From NCBI GenBank assembly GCA_963744105.1, contig CAVUSJ010000004.1, forward strand, positions 744,001 to 808,000: a stretch of DNA of 64,000 bases. Reading direction: 5' to 3'. The position numbers and the translations under genes are program-made. Below the pieces are notes generated by a model, which saw nothing but the letters and a program-made list of their open reading frames with translations, was not told where the DNA came from and made no database searches. Below, one piece after another: positions 41,606-50,311 of the stretch (positions are counted from its first letter, which is position 1; each line of letters begins with the position of its first letter). The DNA is from DASUPK01 sp963744105 (GTDB lineage: Bacteria; Actinomycetota; Thermoleophilia; Solirubrobacterales; 70-9).

Positions 41606-42910
41606 ATGTCGACGATCGAGAGCGTGCACGGCAGGCAGATCCTTGACTCGCGGGGGAACCCGACGGTCGAGGTCGAGGTCGTGCTCGAGTCGGGCGCCCG
41701 CGGCCTCGCAGCCGTTCCCTCGGGCGCCTCCACGGGCGAGTACGAGGCCGTCGAGCTGCGCGACGGCGGTGACGAGTACGGCGGCAAGGCCGTCGGCAAG
41801 GCCGTCTCCCACGTGAACGGCGAGCTCGCGGAGCTCCTGAACGGCGCGCGGGCCACTGAGCAGTCGGCGCTCGACCGGACGATGATCGAGCTCGACGGGA
41901 CGTCGAACAAGGGACGCCTGGGAGCCAACGCGATCCTCGGCGCGTCGCTGGCAGTCGCCAAGGCCGCCGCCGCGGACGCCGGCCAGCACCTCTATGACTA
42001 CTTCGCTGAGCTCTACGCGGCCACCGGGGCCAAGGACGCCGGCGCGGCGGACCTCCTTCCCGTGCCGATGATGAACGTGCTGAACGGCGGTGCGCACGCT
42101 GACAACGCGGTCGACTTCCAGGAGTTCATGGTGGTTCCCGCCGGAGCGGACACCTTCACCGGCTGCCTCCGGATCGGCGCCGAGGTCTACCACTCGCTCA
42201 AGGGCATCCTTCACAAGAAGGGCCTCTCCACCGGCGGCGGCGACGAGGGAGGCTTCGCACCCGATCTCGAATCGAACCGGGCCGCGCTCGACTTCCTGAT
42301 CGACGCGATCGAGGAGGCGGGCTATGCCCCCGGCGTCGACGTGATGATCGCCCTCGACCCAGCCACCAGTGAGCTCTTCGACGACGGCAAGTACGTGCTC
42401 GAGCACGAGGGCAGGACCCTCTCGCCGGATGAGATGGCGGAGTACTGGCACGACATCCGCTCCCGCTTCCCGGTGGTCTCGATCGAGGACGGCATGGACG
42501 AGGAGGACTGGGACGGCTGGAAGGCCCTGACCGAGAAGATCGGCGACCTCTGCCAGCTCGTCGGTGACGACCTCTTCGTCACCAACCCCGAGCGCCTGCG
42601 GCGGGGGATCGAGATGGGGGTCGGCAACTCGATCCTGATCAAGGTGAACCAGATCGGCACGCTCACCGAGACGCTCGAGGCGATTCAGGTTGCGCGTGAC
42701 GCCGGCTACACGACGGTGATCTCCCATCGCTCAGGCGAGACCGAGGACACGACGATCGCCGACCTGGCGGTGGGCACGCGGGCCGGGCAGATCAAGACAG
42801 GCGCGCCGTCACGCTCCGATCGCGTGGCGAAGTACAACCGCCTGCTGCGGATCGAGGAGGAGCTCGGCGACCGGGCGGCCTTCCCCGGAGCCTCGGTTTT
42901 CAAGCGCTAG
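41606..42910 (+). CDS. eno: Enolase
   Basis: The 434-residue enzyme converts 2-phosphoglycerate to phosphoenolpyruvate. Landmarks are ILDSRGNPTVEVEVVLESG at the N-terminus, the NVLNGGAHADNAVDFQEFMV segment, and the C-terminal metal and catalytic region VSIEDGMDEEDWDGW, DDLFVTNPERL, and SHRSGETEDTTIADLAVGT. The gene order mazG-eno-divIC is conserved. The last 4 bases overlap the convergent monooxygenase-like gene. Confidence 0.97.
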   Translation: MSTIESVHGRQILDSRGNPTVEVEVVLESGARGLAAVPSGASTGEYEAVELRDGGDEYGGKAVGKAVSHVNGELAELLNGARATEQSALDRTMIELDGTSNKGRLGANAILGASLAVAKAAAADAGQHLYDYFAELYAATGAKDAGAADLLPVPMMNVLNGGAHADNAVDFQEFMVVPAGADTFTGCLRIGAEVYHSLKGILHKKGLSTGGGDEGGFAPDLESNRAALDFLIDAIEEAGYAPGVDVMIALDPATSELFDDGKYVLEHEGRTLSPDEMAEYWHDIRSRFPVVSIEDGMDEEDWDGWKALTEKIGDLCQLVGDDLFVTNPERLRRGIEMGVGNSILIKVNQIGTLTETLEAIQVARDAGYTTVISHRSGETEDTTIADLAVGTRAGQIKTGAPSRSDRVAKYNRLLRIEEELGDRAAFPGASVFKR

Positions 42911-43203
42911 ACCGCCGCGACCAGCTCCATCTCGCTGGGCGTGAACTCGGAGACGTGCGCCTGCACCTTGCCCATGTTCTCCTTGAATGCCGGATCGCTC
43001 TTCCAGGCGTGCATCTGCTCCACGCTCTCCCAGGGAGCGAAGCTCATGTAGCGACCCGGGTCGCTCATGTCCTTGACGAGCCGCGCGGTGCCTGCGCCGG
43101 GCATGTTGCTGAGCCACTGCGCGAACTCGGTCCAGGCAGCCTCGAACTCCTTCTCCTCGCCGTCCTTCGCCTTCCAGGAACCGCTCGAGTACACCTCGCT
43201 CAT
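42907..43203 (-). CDS. Antibiotic biosynthesis monooxygenase (ABM)-fold protein
   Basis: The 98-residue alpha-beta-barrel protein starts at ATG 43203 with AAGGAGG about 6 bases upstream. The pattern (YSSGSWKAKDGEEKEFEAAW, then KDMSDPGRYMSFAPWESVEQ and MHAWKSDPAF) is typical of ABM/DUF4937-type ferredoxin-like dimers involved in quinol oxidation or heme degradation. Substrate unknown. It is divergent from divIC. Confidence 0.85.
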   Translation of the reverse strand: MSEVYSSGSWKAKDGEEKEFEAAWTEFAQWLSNMPGAGTARLVKDMSDPGRYMSFAPWESVEQMHAWKSDPAFKENMGKVQAHVSEFTPSEMELVAAV

Positions 43204-43259
43204 CTTGCCTCCTTCTCCTGCGTGCAGGGAACCGACCCTATCGCGGCGAATCGGGAGGC

Positions 43260-43604
43260 ATGAGCAGCAGGGCATATGCCGCGCCCAGGCGGGCGCCGCG
43301 CCGGCGGGTCCAGCGCCGCGTGGGACCGAGCCGGATTCGCTGGGACCGGGTCGGCCGGATCGCCCTGGTGCTCGTGCTCTTCGGGGTGATGGTCTCCTAC
43401 CTCAACCCGATGGTGAACCTGCTGCAGGCCTGGCAGGGGTCGAGGTCGAGCGACCAGGAGCTCGCCCAGCTCAAGCAGGAGAAGGTCCAGCTGACCAGGC
43501 AGCTCCGCGACGCCTCAAGCCCGGCGTCGCTCGAGCGAGAGGCCAGGCGCCTCGGCATGGTGAAGCCCGGCGAGCACGCCTACGTCGTCAAGCTGGGCCA
43601 GTAG
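43260..43604 (+). CDS. divIC: FtsB/DivIC-type septum formation protein
   Basis: A 114-residue bitopic protein with a basic N-terminus (first 33 residues), one membrane helix (about 34-52) and a coiled coil (SRSSDQELAQLKQEKVQLTR). It ends in the FtsB/DivIC pattern EREARRLGMVKPGEHAYVV. It joins the divisome outside the membrane. It is the last gene of the conserved metG-to-eno run and directly precedes the tandem GT-C-like genes. Confidence 0.9.
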   Translation: MSSRAYAAPRRAPRRRVQRRVGPSRIRWDRVGRIALVLVLFGVMVSYLNPMVNLLQAWQGSRSSDQELAQLKQEKVQLTRQLRDASSPASLEREARRLGMVKPGEHAYVVKLGQ

Positions 43605-43636
43605 CCCCTCTTAAGGGGTCGCGGATATCATCCGCG
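43605..43636 (+). terminator. Double hairpin after divIC
   Basis: CCCCT-CTTA-AGGGG (43605-43618) begins at the base after the divIC stop. CGCGGAT-ATC-ATCCGCG (43620-43636) follows. There is no T-run, but two consecutive perfect stems suggest a boundary between the conserved cluster and the GT-C-like array. Confidence 0.55.
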
Positions 43637-43676
43637 CCTCGCGCGCGCGGCATTGGGCTGTGCGCGTTTTGTGTGA

Positions 43677-43692
43677 ATGAGCCGATGAGCCG
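43677..43692 (+). promoter_or_regulatory. Tandem mini-ORFs leading into the first GT-C-like gene
   Basis: ATGAGCCG is repeated twice. Each copy makes a three-codon frame (ATG-AGC-CGA-TGA) whose stop overlaps the next ATG, and the second leads into ATG 43693. This could set up termination-reinitiation or be an accident of the repeat. No clear ribosome site precedes ATG 43693, so the true initiator is not certain. Confidence 0.35.
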
Positions 43693-45921
43693 ATGAGCAC
43701 AGGCCGGTACCTTCTCGGCGCGGCTGAGCTGGCGGTGATCGTCACCGCTCTCGGCTTTGGCGCCTACCACCTGCGAGCCCTGCTCGCGCCCGCCTGGACG
43801 GGGGCGCTGGCGCGCCTCGCGGAGATCGTGATCGGGATTTCGATGCTGATCCTGGTCTCAGAGCTCCTCGGCGTGCTCGGGCTGTTCAAGGAGGTGCCCC
43901 TGCTGATCGGGTTCGTCGCGGTGGGCCTCGGCGTGACGTTCTGGGCCCGGCGCCGCGGGCTGCCGCATGCGCCCGAAACGAAGGAGGCGCGCTCCAGCGC
44001 GATCATGGTCGCGATCGGGATCGCCGCCGCCGCGCTCGTGGTCGTCCACTGGGCCCACCCGACGGGGCAGGCGGTGGACCAGGGGATGTACTACCAGGAC
44101 ACCACCTGGTACCACATGTCCTTCTCGGCTCGGTTCGCGCAGACGGGCCATGTCGGGCCGCTCCACTTCACCGATCCACTCAAGCTGGCGGCCTGGTTCT
44201 ATCCGCAGAACTCGGAGCTGATCCACGGGATCGGGATCGTCTTCCTGAAGACGGACTTCCTCTCGCCGCTGATGAACCTGATGTGGGTGGCGCTCTGCCT
44301 GCTCGCGGCCTGGTGCGTGGGGCGGCCGTACGCGATCGGCGGGGTCACGGTGCTCGGTGCCGCCGTGGTCCTCGACTCGGAGATGCTGGTCGGCTCCCAG
44401 GCGGGGCAGGGGCCGAATGACGTGGCGGGCCTGTTCTTCTTGATGACGGCCCTCGCATTCCTCGTGGACGGAGCGGCGTCGGCACACGCACGCTCGCAGG
44501 CGCGAACGAAGGACTGGAACGCAACTCCCGAGGGCGAGCTCGAGACCGGTGTGGTCGAGGACGTGCCGGTGGAGGGCGACCCCAGCGTGCTCGCCACGGT
44601 CGGAGCGGGACCTCTGTTCATGGCCGGCCTGGCGGCCGGGCTGGGCATCGGGACCAAGATCACCCTGCTGGCGACGATCGCCGCTCTCACGATCGGCGTG
44701 GCGGTGCTCGGCGGCCGACGCCACTGGCTGAAGGCGCTCGGCATCTGGCTCGGAGGCATGGTGATCACCTCGGGGTTCTGGTACGGCCGCAACTTCGTCG
44801 AGGCCCTGAATCCCTTCCCGCAGGTCCACAAGCTCGGGCCGATCCATTTGCCCGGTCCCGACCAGCTGCCCCTCTATCCGCGGCAGCCTCACTCCCTGAG
44901 CGAGTACTACAACGACACGAGCGTCTGGCGCGACAAGCTCTTTCCGGTTCTGCACGACCGTCTCGGCCCGCTCTGGCCGGTGATCCTGGCGGTTGTCGTC
45001 GTGGCGCTGGTCTGGGCGTTCTTCCGGGGAGGGAGCGCGCTGATGCGGATCCTGGCCGTGACCGGGATGGTCGCGGGAATCGCCTACGTCTTCACGCCCC
45101 TGACCGCCTCGGGCAGCCTGGGCGACCCTGCCGGCTTCGACGCGAACCTGCGCTACGTCTCCCCGGTGCTGATGGTCGGGTTCCTCCTGCTGCCGCTGAT
45201 CCCGTGGTTCCGGCACGGGAACCGGCCCTGGATCCTGATTGCGCTCTTCGCGATCCTGCTCATCCAAGGGACCGTCACCCAGGCGAACTGGAAGTTCGAG
45301 CACCACCTGGCTTCCGTCGCGCTGGCCTTCCTGATCGTCGGCGTCCCAGCCTTGCTGGTGGCGGGAGCGCGCAGGCGAGTCCCTGTGCTGCCCCTAGCCG
45401 TGTTCGGGCTGGTGATGGCGATCACCGCGGTCGCGCTCGGGCGCGTGCGCGAGAACTACTACCTCGACCATCGCTACGTGACCGCGTCGAGACCGCCGCT
45501 CGAGGGAGGCTTCCGCTCAACGCCCCAGTGGCAGCCGCTGCAGGACTGGGGCCGCAAGCAGAGTCACCAGCGGATCGGCGTAGTCGGCCGCGCTTCCGCC
45601 TTCGGCCAGTACTTCTTCTACGGGACCGACCTCTCCAACCACGTCCAGTACGTCGGCCAGGAGCTGAATCGCGGCACCTTCAGGCCGATCGTCAGCTGCG
45701 CGGCCTGGCGGCGTGCCGTCAACGACGGTCGCTACGACTACATCGTCACGACGCCGAAGATCGGCGCGCTCGAGGTGAGCGCTCCGCCTGAGGCGCACTG
45801 GACCGAGACCGACAAGAACGTGAAGACCGTGATCCAGACCGGCCCGGCGGCCGTCTACAAGATCACCGGGCCGCTCGATCCGGCGGCATGCGCGAAGCTG
45901 GGGCCGACGGCGCACACATGA
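43693..45921 (+). CDS. Multi-spanning membrane protein, GT-C-like, array copy 1
   Basis: The 742-residue protein has about 14 hydrophobic segments. A large loop follows the fourth helix, with Asp129, Asp136, WYH (139-141) and WFYPQNSEL (168-176). GT-C glycosyltransferases place their catalytic Asp in the same kind of first extracellular loop. Shared array motifs are FTPLTASG, NLRYVSP and a C-terminal extracytoplasmic domain with FYGTDLSNHVQYVGQ and RAVNDGRYDYIVTTP. A role in transferring a lipid-linked sugar at the outer face is inference. The stop overlaps copy 2 (ATGA). Confidence 0.8.
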   Translation: MSTGRYLLGAAELAVIVTALGFGAYHLRALLAPAWTGALARLAEIVIGISMLILVSELLGVLGLFKEVPLLIGFVAVGLGVTFWARRRGLPHAPETKEARSSAIMVAIGIAAAALVVVHWAHPTGQAVDQGMYYQDTTWYHMSFSARFAQTGHVGPLHFTDPLKLAAWFYPQNSELIHGIGIVFLKTDFLSPLMNLMWVALCLLAAWCVGRPYAIGGVTVLGAAVVLDSEMLVGSQAGQGPNDVAGLFFLMTALAFLVDGAASAHARSQARTKDWNATPEGELETGVVEDVPVEGDPSVLATVGAGPLFMAGLAAGLGIGTKITLLATIAALTIGVAVLGGRRHWLKALGIWLGGMVITSGFWYGRNFVEALNPFPQVHKLGPIHLPGPDQLPLYPRQPHSLSEYYNDTSVWRDKLFPVLHDRLGPLWPVILAVVVVALVWAFFRGGSALMRILAVTGMVAGIAYVFTPLTASGSLGDPAGFDANLRYVSPVLMVGFLLLPLIPWFRHGNRPWILIALFAILLIQGTVTQANWKFEHHLASVALAFLIVGVPALLVAGARRRVPVLPLAVFGLVMAITAVALGRVRENYYLDHRYVTASRPPLEGGFRSTPQWQPLQDWGRKQSHQRIGVVGRASAFGQYFFYGTDLSNHVQYVGQELNRGTFRPIVSCAAWRRAVNDGRYDYIVTTPKIGALEVSAPPEAHWTETDKNVKTVIQTGPAAVYKITGPLDPAACAKLGPTAHT

Positions 45922-48134
45922 GCTTCGGTCACTACGTCGCCGGCTCGATCGAGCTGATCGCCGTCGCGGCCGCGATGGGCTTCGCCGCCGTCGGGCTGCG
46001 CGGGCGCCTGCTGCCGGGCTTCTCGGGCGCATCCGCCCGGCTCGCCGAGGTGGTCCTCGGGCTTTCGCTGCTCGTCGTCACGCTCGAGCTGGTCGGGGTG
46101 GTCGGCCTCTACCGGCCCGGCTGGGTGCTGCTCGCCTCGCTGCTCGTCGGCCTGGGGATCGGTTTCGCGCTGCGCCCGGCGCGGCAGGGTCCGCCGCTGC
46201 CCTCGCCCGCGATCCTCCCGTACGCGCTTGGCCTCGCCGTCGCGGCCGCCGTGCTGGTGATCGCCCACTGGGCGATGCCCACCCAGACCGGCCTCGACAT
46301 CGGCATGTACCTGCCGAACACGACCTGGCAGAACGCGCCGTTCGCCGCCCGCTTCGTCCAGGACCACCAGGTCGGGGCCCTGCACTTCACCGAGGTCCTC
46401 AACCTGACCGTCTGGTTCTATCCGCAGAACTCGGAGCTCCTCCACTCGGCCGGGATCCTCTTCCTCGGCAACGACTTCCTCTCGCCGCTGCTCAACATCG
46501 GCTGGGCTTCGCTCTGCCTGCTCGCAGCGTGGGCGTTCGCCCGGGTCTATGGCGGAGGGCCGATCGCCGTCCTGGCGATGGCGCTCGTGCTCGACGCGAA
46601 CATGCTGCTGCTCTACCAGCCGGGGGACGCCAAGAACGACACGATGGGGCTGTTCTTCTTCCTCGCGTCGGCGGCGATCCTGGTCAACGCCGATGCGCAG
46701 AGGCGCGCGGCCGCCGGTTCGGCGCGAACGCTCCATTCCGGGGGGCCAGGGCTCGAGGCTCGGCTGAACGATGGCGCCCTGATCGTCGCCGGGCTCGCCG
46801 CCGGACTGGCGCTCGGGACCAAGCTCAACCTGCTGGCGCCCTTCGGCCTGCTCACCCTCGGCGTGATCGCGGTCAGCGCCGGCTACCGGTGGCGCGCCAC
46901 CTGGATCTGGGTCGTCAGCTCCCTCGTCACCGGCGGCTTCTGGTTCGCGCGCAACCTGGTCAACGCTGGGAATCCGCTGCCCTGGATCAATGCGGGTCCG
47001 CTGACCGGGCCGGACCAGGCCGACATCAACATCCGCCACCCGGCGAACGTCGCCCACTACCTGGTGCCGCCGGACGGGGGCGTGATCCGTCACCACCTGA
47101 TCCCGGGCCTCCACGACAGCTTCGGCGACCTGTGGCCACTCGTGCTGGTTGTCGTGATCGGCGGCTTCCTGCTCGCCATGTTCCGCGGCCGCACGCCGAT
47201 GATCCGGATGCTCGGGATCGTCGCCCTGCTCAGCGGCATCGCATACCTGTTCACGCCGCTGACCGCGGCCGGCCCCGAGGGCGACCCGACCGCCTTCACC
47301 ACGAATCTGCGCTACGCGTCGCCGGCGATCGCTCTGGGGGCGATGCTGCTCGGGGTCGACGCGGGCCTGCTCAAGCCGCGTGTGCAGCCCTGGCTGCTCG
47401 GCGCGCTGGTCATCCTCCTGCTCGTCCAGGCGGTCCCGATCTGGGATCTCCATGGCCATCTCTGGACGCGCCACTTCCTGCTCGGCGCGATCGGGCTCGC
47501 GTTCTTCCTGATCGTCGTGCCGGTCGGCCTGGCGCTGCTCGGGCGGCGGGGCTGGGATCCCTGGACCCTCGGCGCGGGGATAGCCGTCGCGCTGGCCCTG
47601 GTGATCGCGATCGGCTGGCCCAACAGCAGGGACTACGTCAGGAACCGCTACCAGGCCTCCACGGCGCCGCACGACTTCCCCGTCGGCATGAAGTCGGCGC
47701 TCGCCTGGTTCAACAGCGCCAATCCGCACGACTCCCGGATCGCGGTGGTCGGCGGGCGTCCGGGGTTCAAGCAGTACGTCTTCTACGGCGACGATCTCTC
47801 CAACCACGTGCAGTACGTGGCGAAGCACGGCCCGCACGGCGCCTATCTGCCGATCGCGAGCGAGGCGTCACAGCACCTGCAGCGGGGGCCGGCCTTCATC
47901 GCCCAGTGTCGCGAGTGGGTGCAGGCTCTCAACGACGGCGACTACCAGTACGCCGTGATCGGTCCCGACCAGCGAACACAGTCGGTTGCGCCGGTCGAGG
48001 CGCTGTGGACGACGCAGGCTGGCGGCACCCGGGTCGAAACCAACGACGACGTCTCGGTCTTCAGGATCGATCGTCCGCTTGATCCGGGGGCCTGCGTCTC
48101 GCAGAAGCCAAAGCCGCCCGCATCCGCTACGTGA
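45918..48134 (+). CDS. Multi-spanning membrane protein, GT-C-like, array copy 2 (signature altered)
   Basis: 738 residues with the same layout: about 14 membrane segments and the WFYPQNSELLHSAG loop. FTPLTAAG, NLRYASP and FYGDDLSNHVQYVAK follow. At the loop signature it reads GMYLPNTTWQNAPFAARF: the second Asp and the WYH of copies 1, 3 and 4 are replaced by Asn and WQN. The first Asp (LDIGMY) remains. It may be inactive, a partner, or specific for another substrate. Translation is coupled to both neighbours. Confidence 0.8.
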   Translation: MSFGHYVAGSIELIAVAAAMGFAAVGLRGRLLPGFSGASARLAEVVLGLSLLVVTLELVGVVGLYRPGWVLLASLLVGLGIGFALRPARQGPPLPSPAILPYALGLAVAAAVLVIAHWAMPTQTGLDIGMYLPNTTWQNAPFAARFVQDHQVGALHFTEVLNLTVWFYPQNSELLHSAGILFLGNDFLSPLLNIGWASLCLLAAWAFARVYGGGPIAVLAMALVLDANMLLLYQPGDAKNDTMGLFFFLASAAILVNADAQRRAAAGSARTLHSGGPGLEARLNDGALIVAGLAAGLALGTKLNLLAPFGLLTLGVIAVSAGYRWRATWIWVVSSLVTGGFWFARNLVNAGNPLPWINAGPLTGPDQADINIRHPANVAHYLVPPDGGVIRHHLIPGLHDSFGDLWPLVLVVVIGGFLLAMFRGRTPMIRMLGIVALLSGIAYLFTPLTAAGPEGDPTAFTTNLRYASPAIALGAMLLGVDAGLLKPRVQPWLLGALVILLLVQAVPIWDLHGHLWTRHFLLGAIGLAFFLIVVPVGLALLGRRGWDPWTLGAGIAVALALVIAIGWPNSRDYVRNRYQASTAPHDFPVGMKSALAWFNSANPHDSRIAVVGGRPGFKQYVFYGDDLSNHVQYVAKHGPHGAYLPIASEASQHLQRGPAFIAQCREWVQALNDGDYQYAVIGPDQRTQSVAPVEALWTTQAGGTRVETNDDVSVFRIDRPLDPGACVSQKPKPPASAT

Positions 48135-50311
48135 GCTTCGGCGACTATTTCTTCGGGGTCATCGGCCTCGCGGCGGTCGCGATCCCTATGGCTCTCGCGG
48201 CGGTGCGGTTGCGCGCTCGTCTACTGCCCGGCTGGGGAGGGGCACCGGCCCGGCTCGCCGAGACGGTCCTCGGCGTCGCCCTGTTCACCGTCCTGCTCCA
48301 GCTGCTCGGCGCCTTCGGAATCCTCATCCCGGCCGTCCTGATCGTCGCGGCGCTCGCGGTCGGCCTCGGCCTTTGGTTCGGCCCATGGCTTCGAACGACC
48401 GGTGACGGAGAGACGCCACCCGTCCCGGAGATTCCGCGCCTCCAGACGGCTCTGGCCCTCCTCGCGGCCGCCTTCGTCGCCGCCCACTGGGCGACGGGCC
48501 TTCAGGACGTCTGGGCGCGCGGAATGCCCACCTTCGACACGCTCTGGTACCACGGCCCCTTCGCGGCGCGGATCGCCGATACCGGCTCGGTCTGGGGGAT
48601 GCACTTCATCGATCCCCGCTACCTGAACTGGTTCTACCCGGAGAACTCCGAGCTCCTGCACGCCGCGGGCATCGTGCTCTTCAACCGGGACATCGCCAGC
48701 CCACTGGTGAACTTCGGCTGGCTCGGCGTCACCCTGCTGGCCGCGTGGTGCATCGGCCGGCCCTACGGCGTTGCGCCGCTCAGCCTGGTCGCAGTCTGCA
48801 TCGCGATGGACACCGGCCCGATGGTGCCCCGGGAGGCCGGAACGGCCGCCACCGACACCGCTCCCGTGGCGCTCCTGCTCGCCGCCATGGCGATCCTGAT
48901 CAATGCCTGGGCGCTGCGCTCCCGGAGCGAGGATCGGACCCTGCCGCGCGCCGCGCCGCTCCCGGCGCTGCTGATCGCGGGGTTGGCCATGGGCCTCGCC
49001 CTCGGCTCGAAGCTGACCATCGCCGGGGTCACCGCCGCGATGGCGGTCGGCGTGATCCTGATCGCCCCGCCCGGACTCCGCCGCCGCGCATTCGGGGCCT
49101 TCGTCGGCGGTGTCGCGATCACTGCGGGATTCTGGTTCCTCCGCAACCTGATCCACGCCGGCAACCCGCTGCCCTGGATCCGGCACATCGGCCCGATCGA
49201 CCTGCCCGGGCCGAACCGCGGGCTGGAGGGCCGGCACGACTTCACCGTCGCCCACTACATCTTCAGTGACCCGAGCACCTCGCTCTGGCACGCCTATTTC
49301 CTGAACCCGATCGAGAACCTGCTCGGCCCGCTCTGGTTCCTGGTCCTCGGCGGCGCATCGGCCGGTGCCATCGTCGCCATCTGGCGGCCCCGCTCGCTCG
49401 CGGTTCGCCTCGCGGGCGCCATGACGATCGTGGCGGCGATCGCCTACGCCTTCACGCCCCTGACGGCCGCCGGACCGGCCGGTCATCCGCTCGCGTTCGG
49501 CATCAACCTCCGCTACCTGATCCCCGGCTTCGCGCTCGGCCTCGCCCTGCTGCCGCTCGAGCCGCGGATCACGCCGGCTCGCTGGCGCGTGCCGCTCCTC
49601 GCCGGAGGCCTCGTCGCCCTCTTCCTGACCTCCCACTACTCCGACGCGAACGTCGCCTGGACGGGTGACTTCGCCTCGATCCCGTGGGCGGTCGTGATCG
49701 GCGTGGTGCTGATCGGCGCGCCGGTCGGTCTCGCCCTGCTGGCGAAGCGCCGCGCCCTGCTCGCGATCGGCGCCGGGGCGGTTCTGGTGCTCGCCGTCGC
49801 GGCGGTCGGCTGGGCCAAGCAGGACAGCTACTTCGACCACCGCTACGCCCGCGCCGCCGACTTCCGCTTCGAGCTCGACAAGGCCGTCCTCTGGGCGAAG
49901 CCGACGTCGGACCTGCGGATCGGTGTCGCGGGGACCAGCGGCGCCTACAACCAGTACGGCTTCTACGGCGACGACCTCGACAACTACGTCCAGTACGTCG
50001 GCCGACACCTCCCCGAGGCGGACTTCCGCTCGATCGAGAGCTGCCCGGCATTCCGCAGGGCCGTCAACGACGGGAACTTCGACTACCTGATCACCACGCC
50101 TGAGCTCGACCTCAACGATCCGTCGAGGGCCAGCCCCTCACCCGAGCGGGGCTGGGTGTCGGGCGATCCCGCGGTCACCGAGATCATCCACTCCGGCCGC
50201 GTCTCGGTCTTCCGGATCAACGGACAGCTCGACCCGGCCGGCTGCCACGTGCAGGCGAACCGGCGCGGCGCGGCGAGCCAACCGGGAGGATCAGCCACGA
50301 GCAAGAAGTGA
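48131..50311 (+). CDS. Multi-spanning membrane protein, GT-C-like, array copy 3
   Basis: 726 residues; GTG start overlaps copy 2 by four bases. The signature is FDTLWYHGPFAARIADTG with the downstream WFYPENSELLHAAG. The first Asp seen in copies 1, 2 and 4 is Ala here (VWARGM). C-terminal motifs are FTPLTAAG, NLRYLIP and FYGDDLDNYVQYVGR. It ends in a Cys-containing segment (DPAGCHVQ) as all copies do. No transporter ATPase or known polymerase motif is seen. Confidence 0.8.
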   Translation: MSFGDYFFGVIGLAAVAIPMALAAVRLRARLLPGWGGAPARLAETVLGVALFTVLLQLLGAFGILIPAVLIVAALAVGLGLWFGPWLRTTGDGETPPVPEIPRLQTALALLAAAFVAAHWATGLQDVWARGMPTFDTLWYHGPFAARIADTGSVWGMHFIDPRYLNWFYPENSELLHAAGIVLFNRDIASPLVNFGWLGVTLLAAWCIGRPYGVAPLSLVAVCIAMDTGPMVPREAGTAATDTAPVALLLAAMAILINAWALRSRSEDRTLPRAAPLPALLIAGLAMGLALGSKLTIAGVTAAMAVGVILIAPPGLRRRAFGAFVGGVAITAGFWFLRNLIHAGNPLPWIRHIGPIDLPGPNRGLEGRHDFTVAHYIFSDPSTSLWHAYFLNPIENLLGPLWFLVLGGASAGAIVAIWRPRSLAVRLAGAMTIVAAIAYAFTPLTAAGPAGHPLAFGINLRYLIPGFALGLALLPLEPRITPARWRVPLLAGGLVALFLTSHYSDANVAWTGDFASIPWAVVIGVVLIGAPVGLALLAKRRALLAIGAGAVLVLAVAAVGWAKQDSYFDHRYARAADFRFELDKAVLWAKPTSDLRIGVAGTSGAYNQYGFYGDDLDNYVQYVGRHLPEADFRSIESCPAFRRAVNDGNFDYLITTPELDLNDPSRASPSPERGWVSGDPAVTEIIHSGRVSVFRINGQLDPAGCHVQANRRGAASQPGGSATSKK

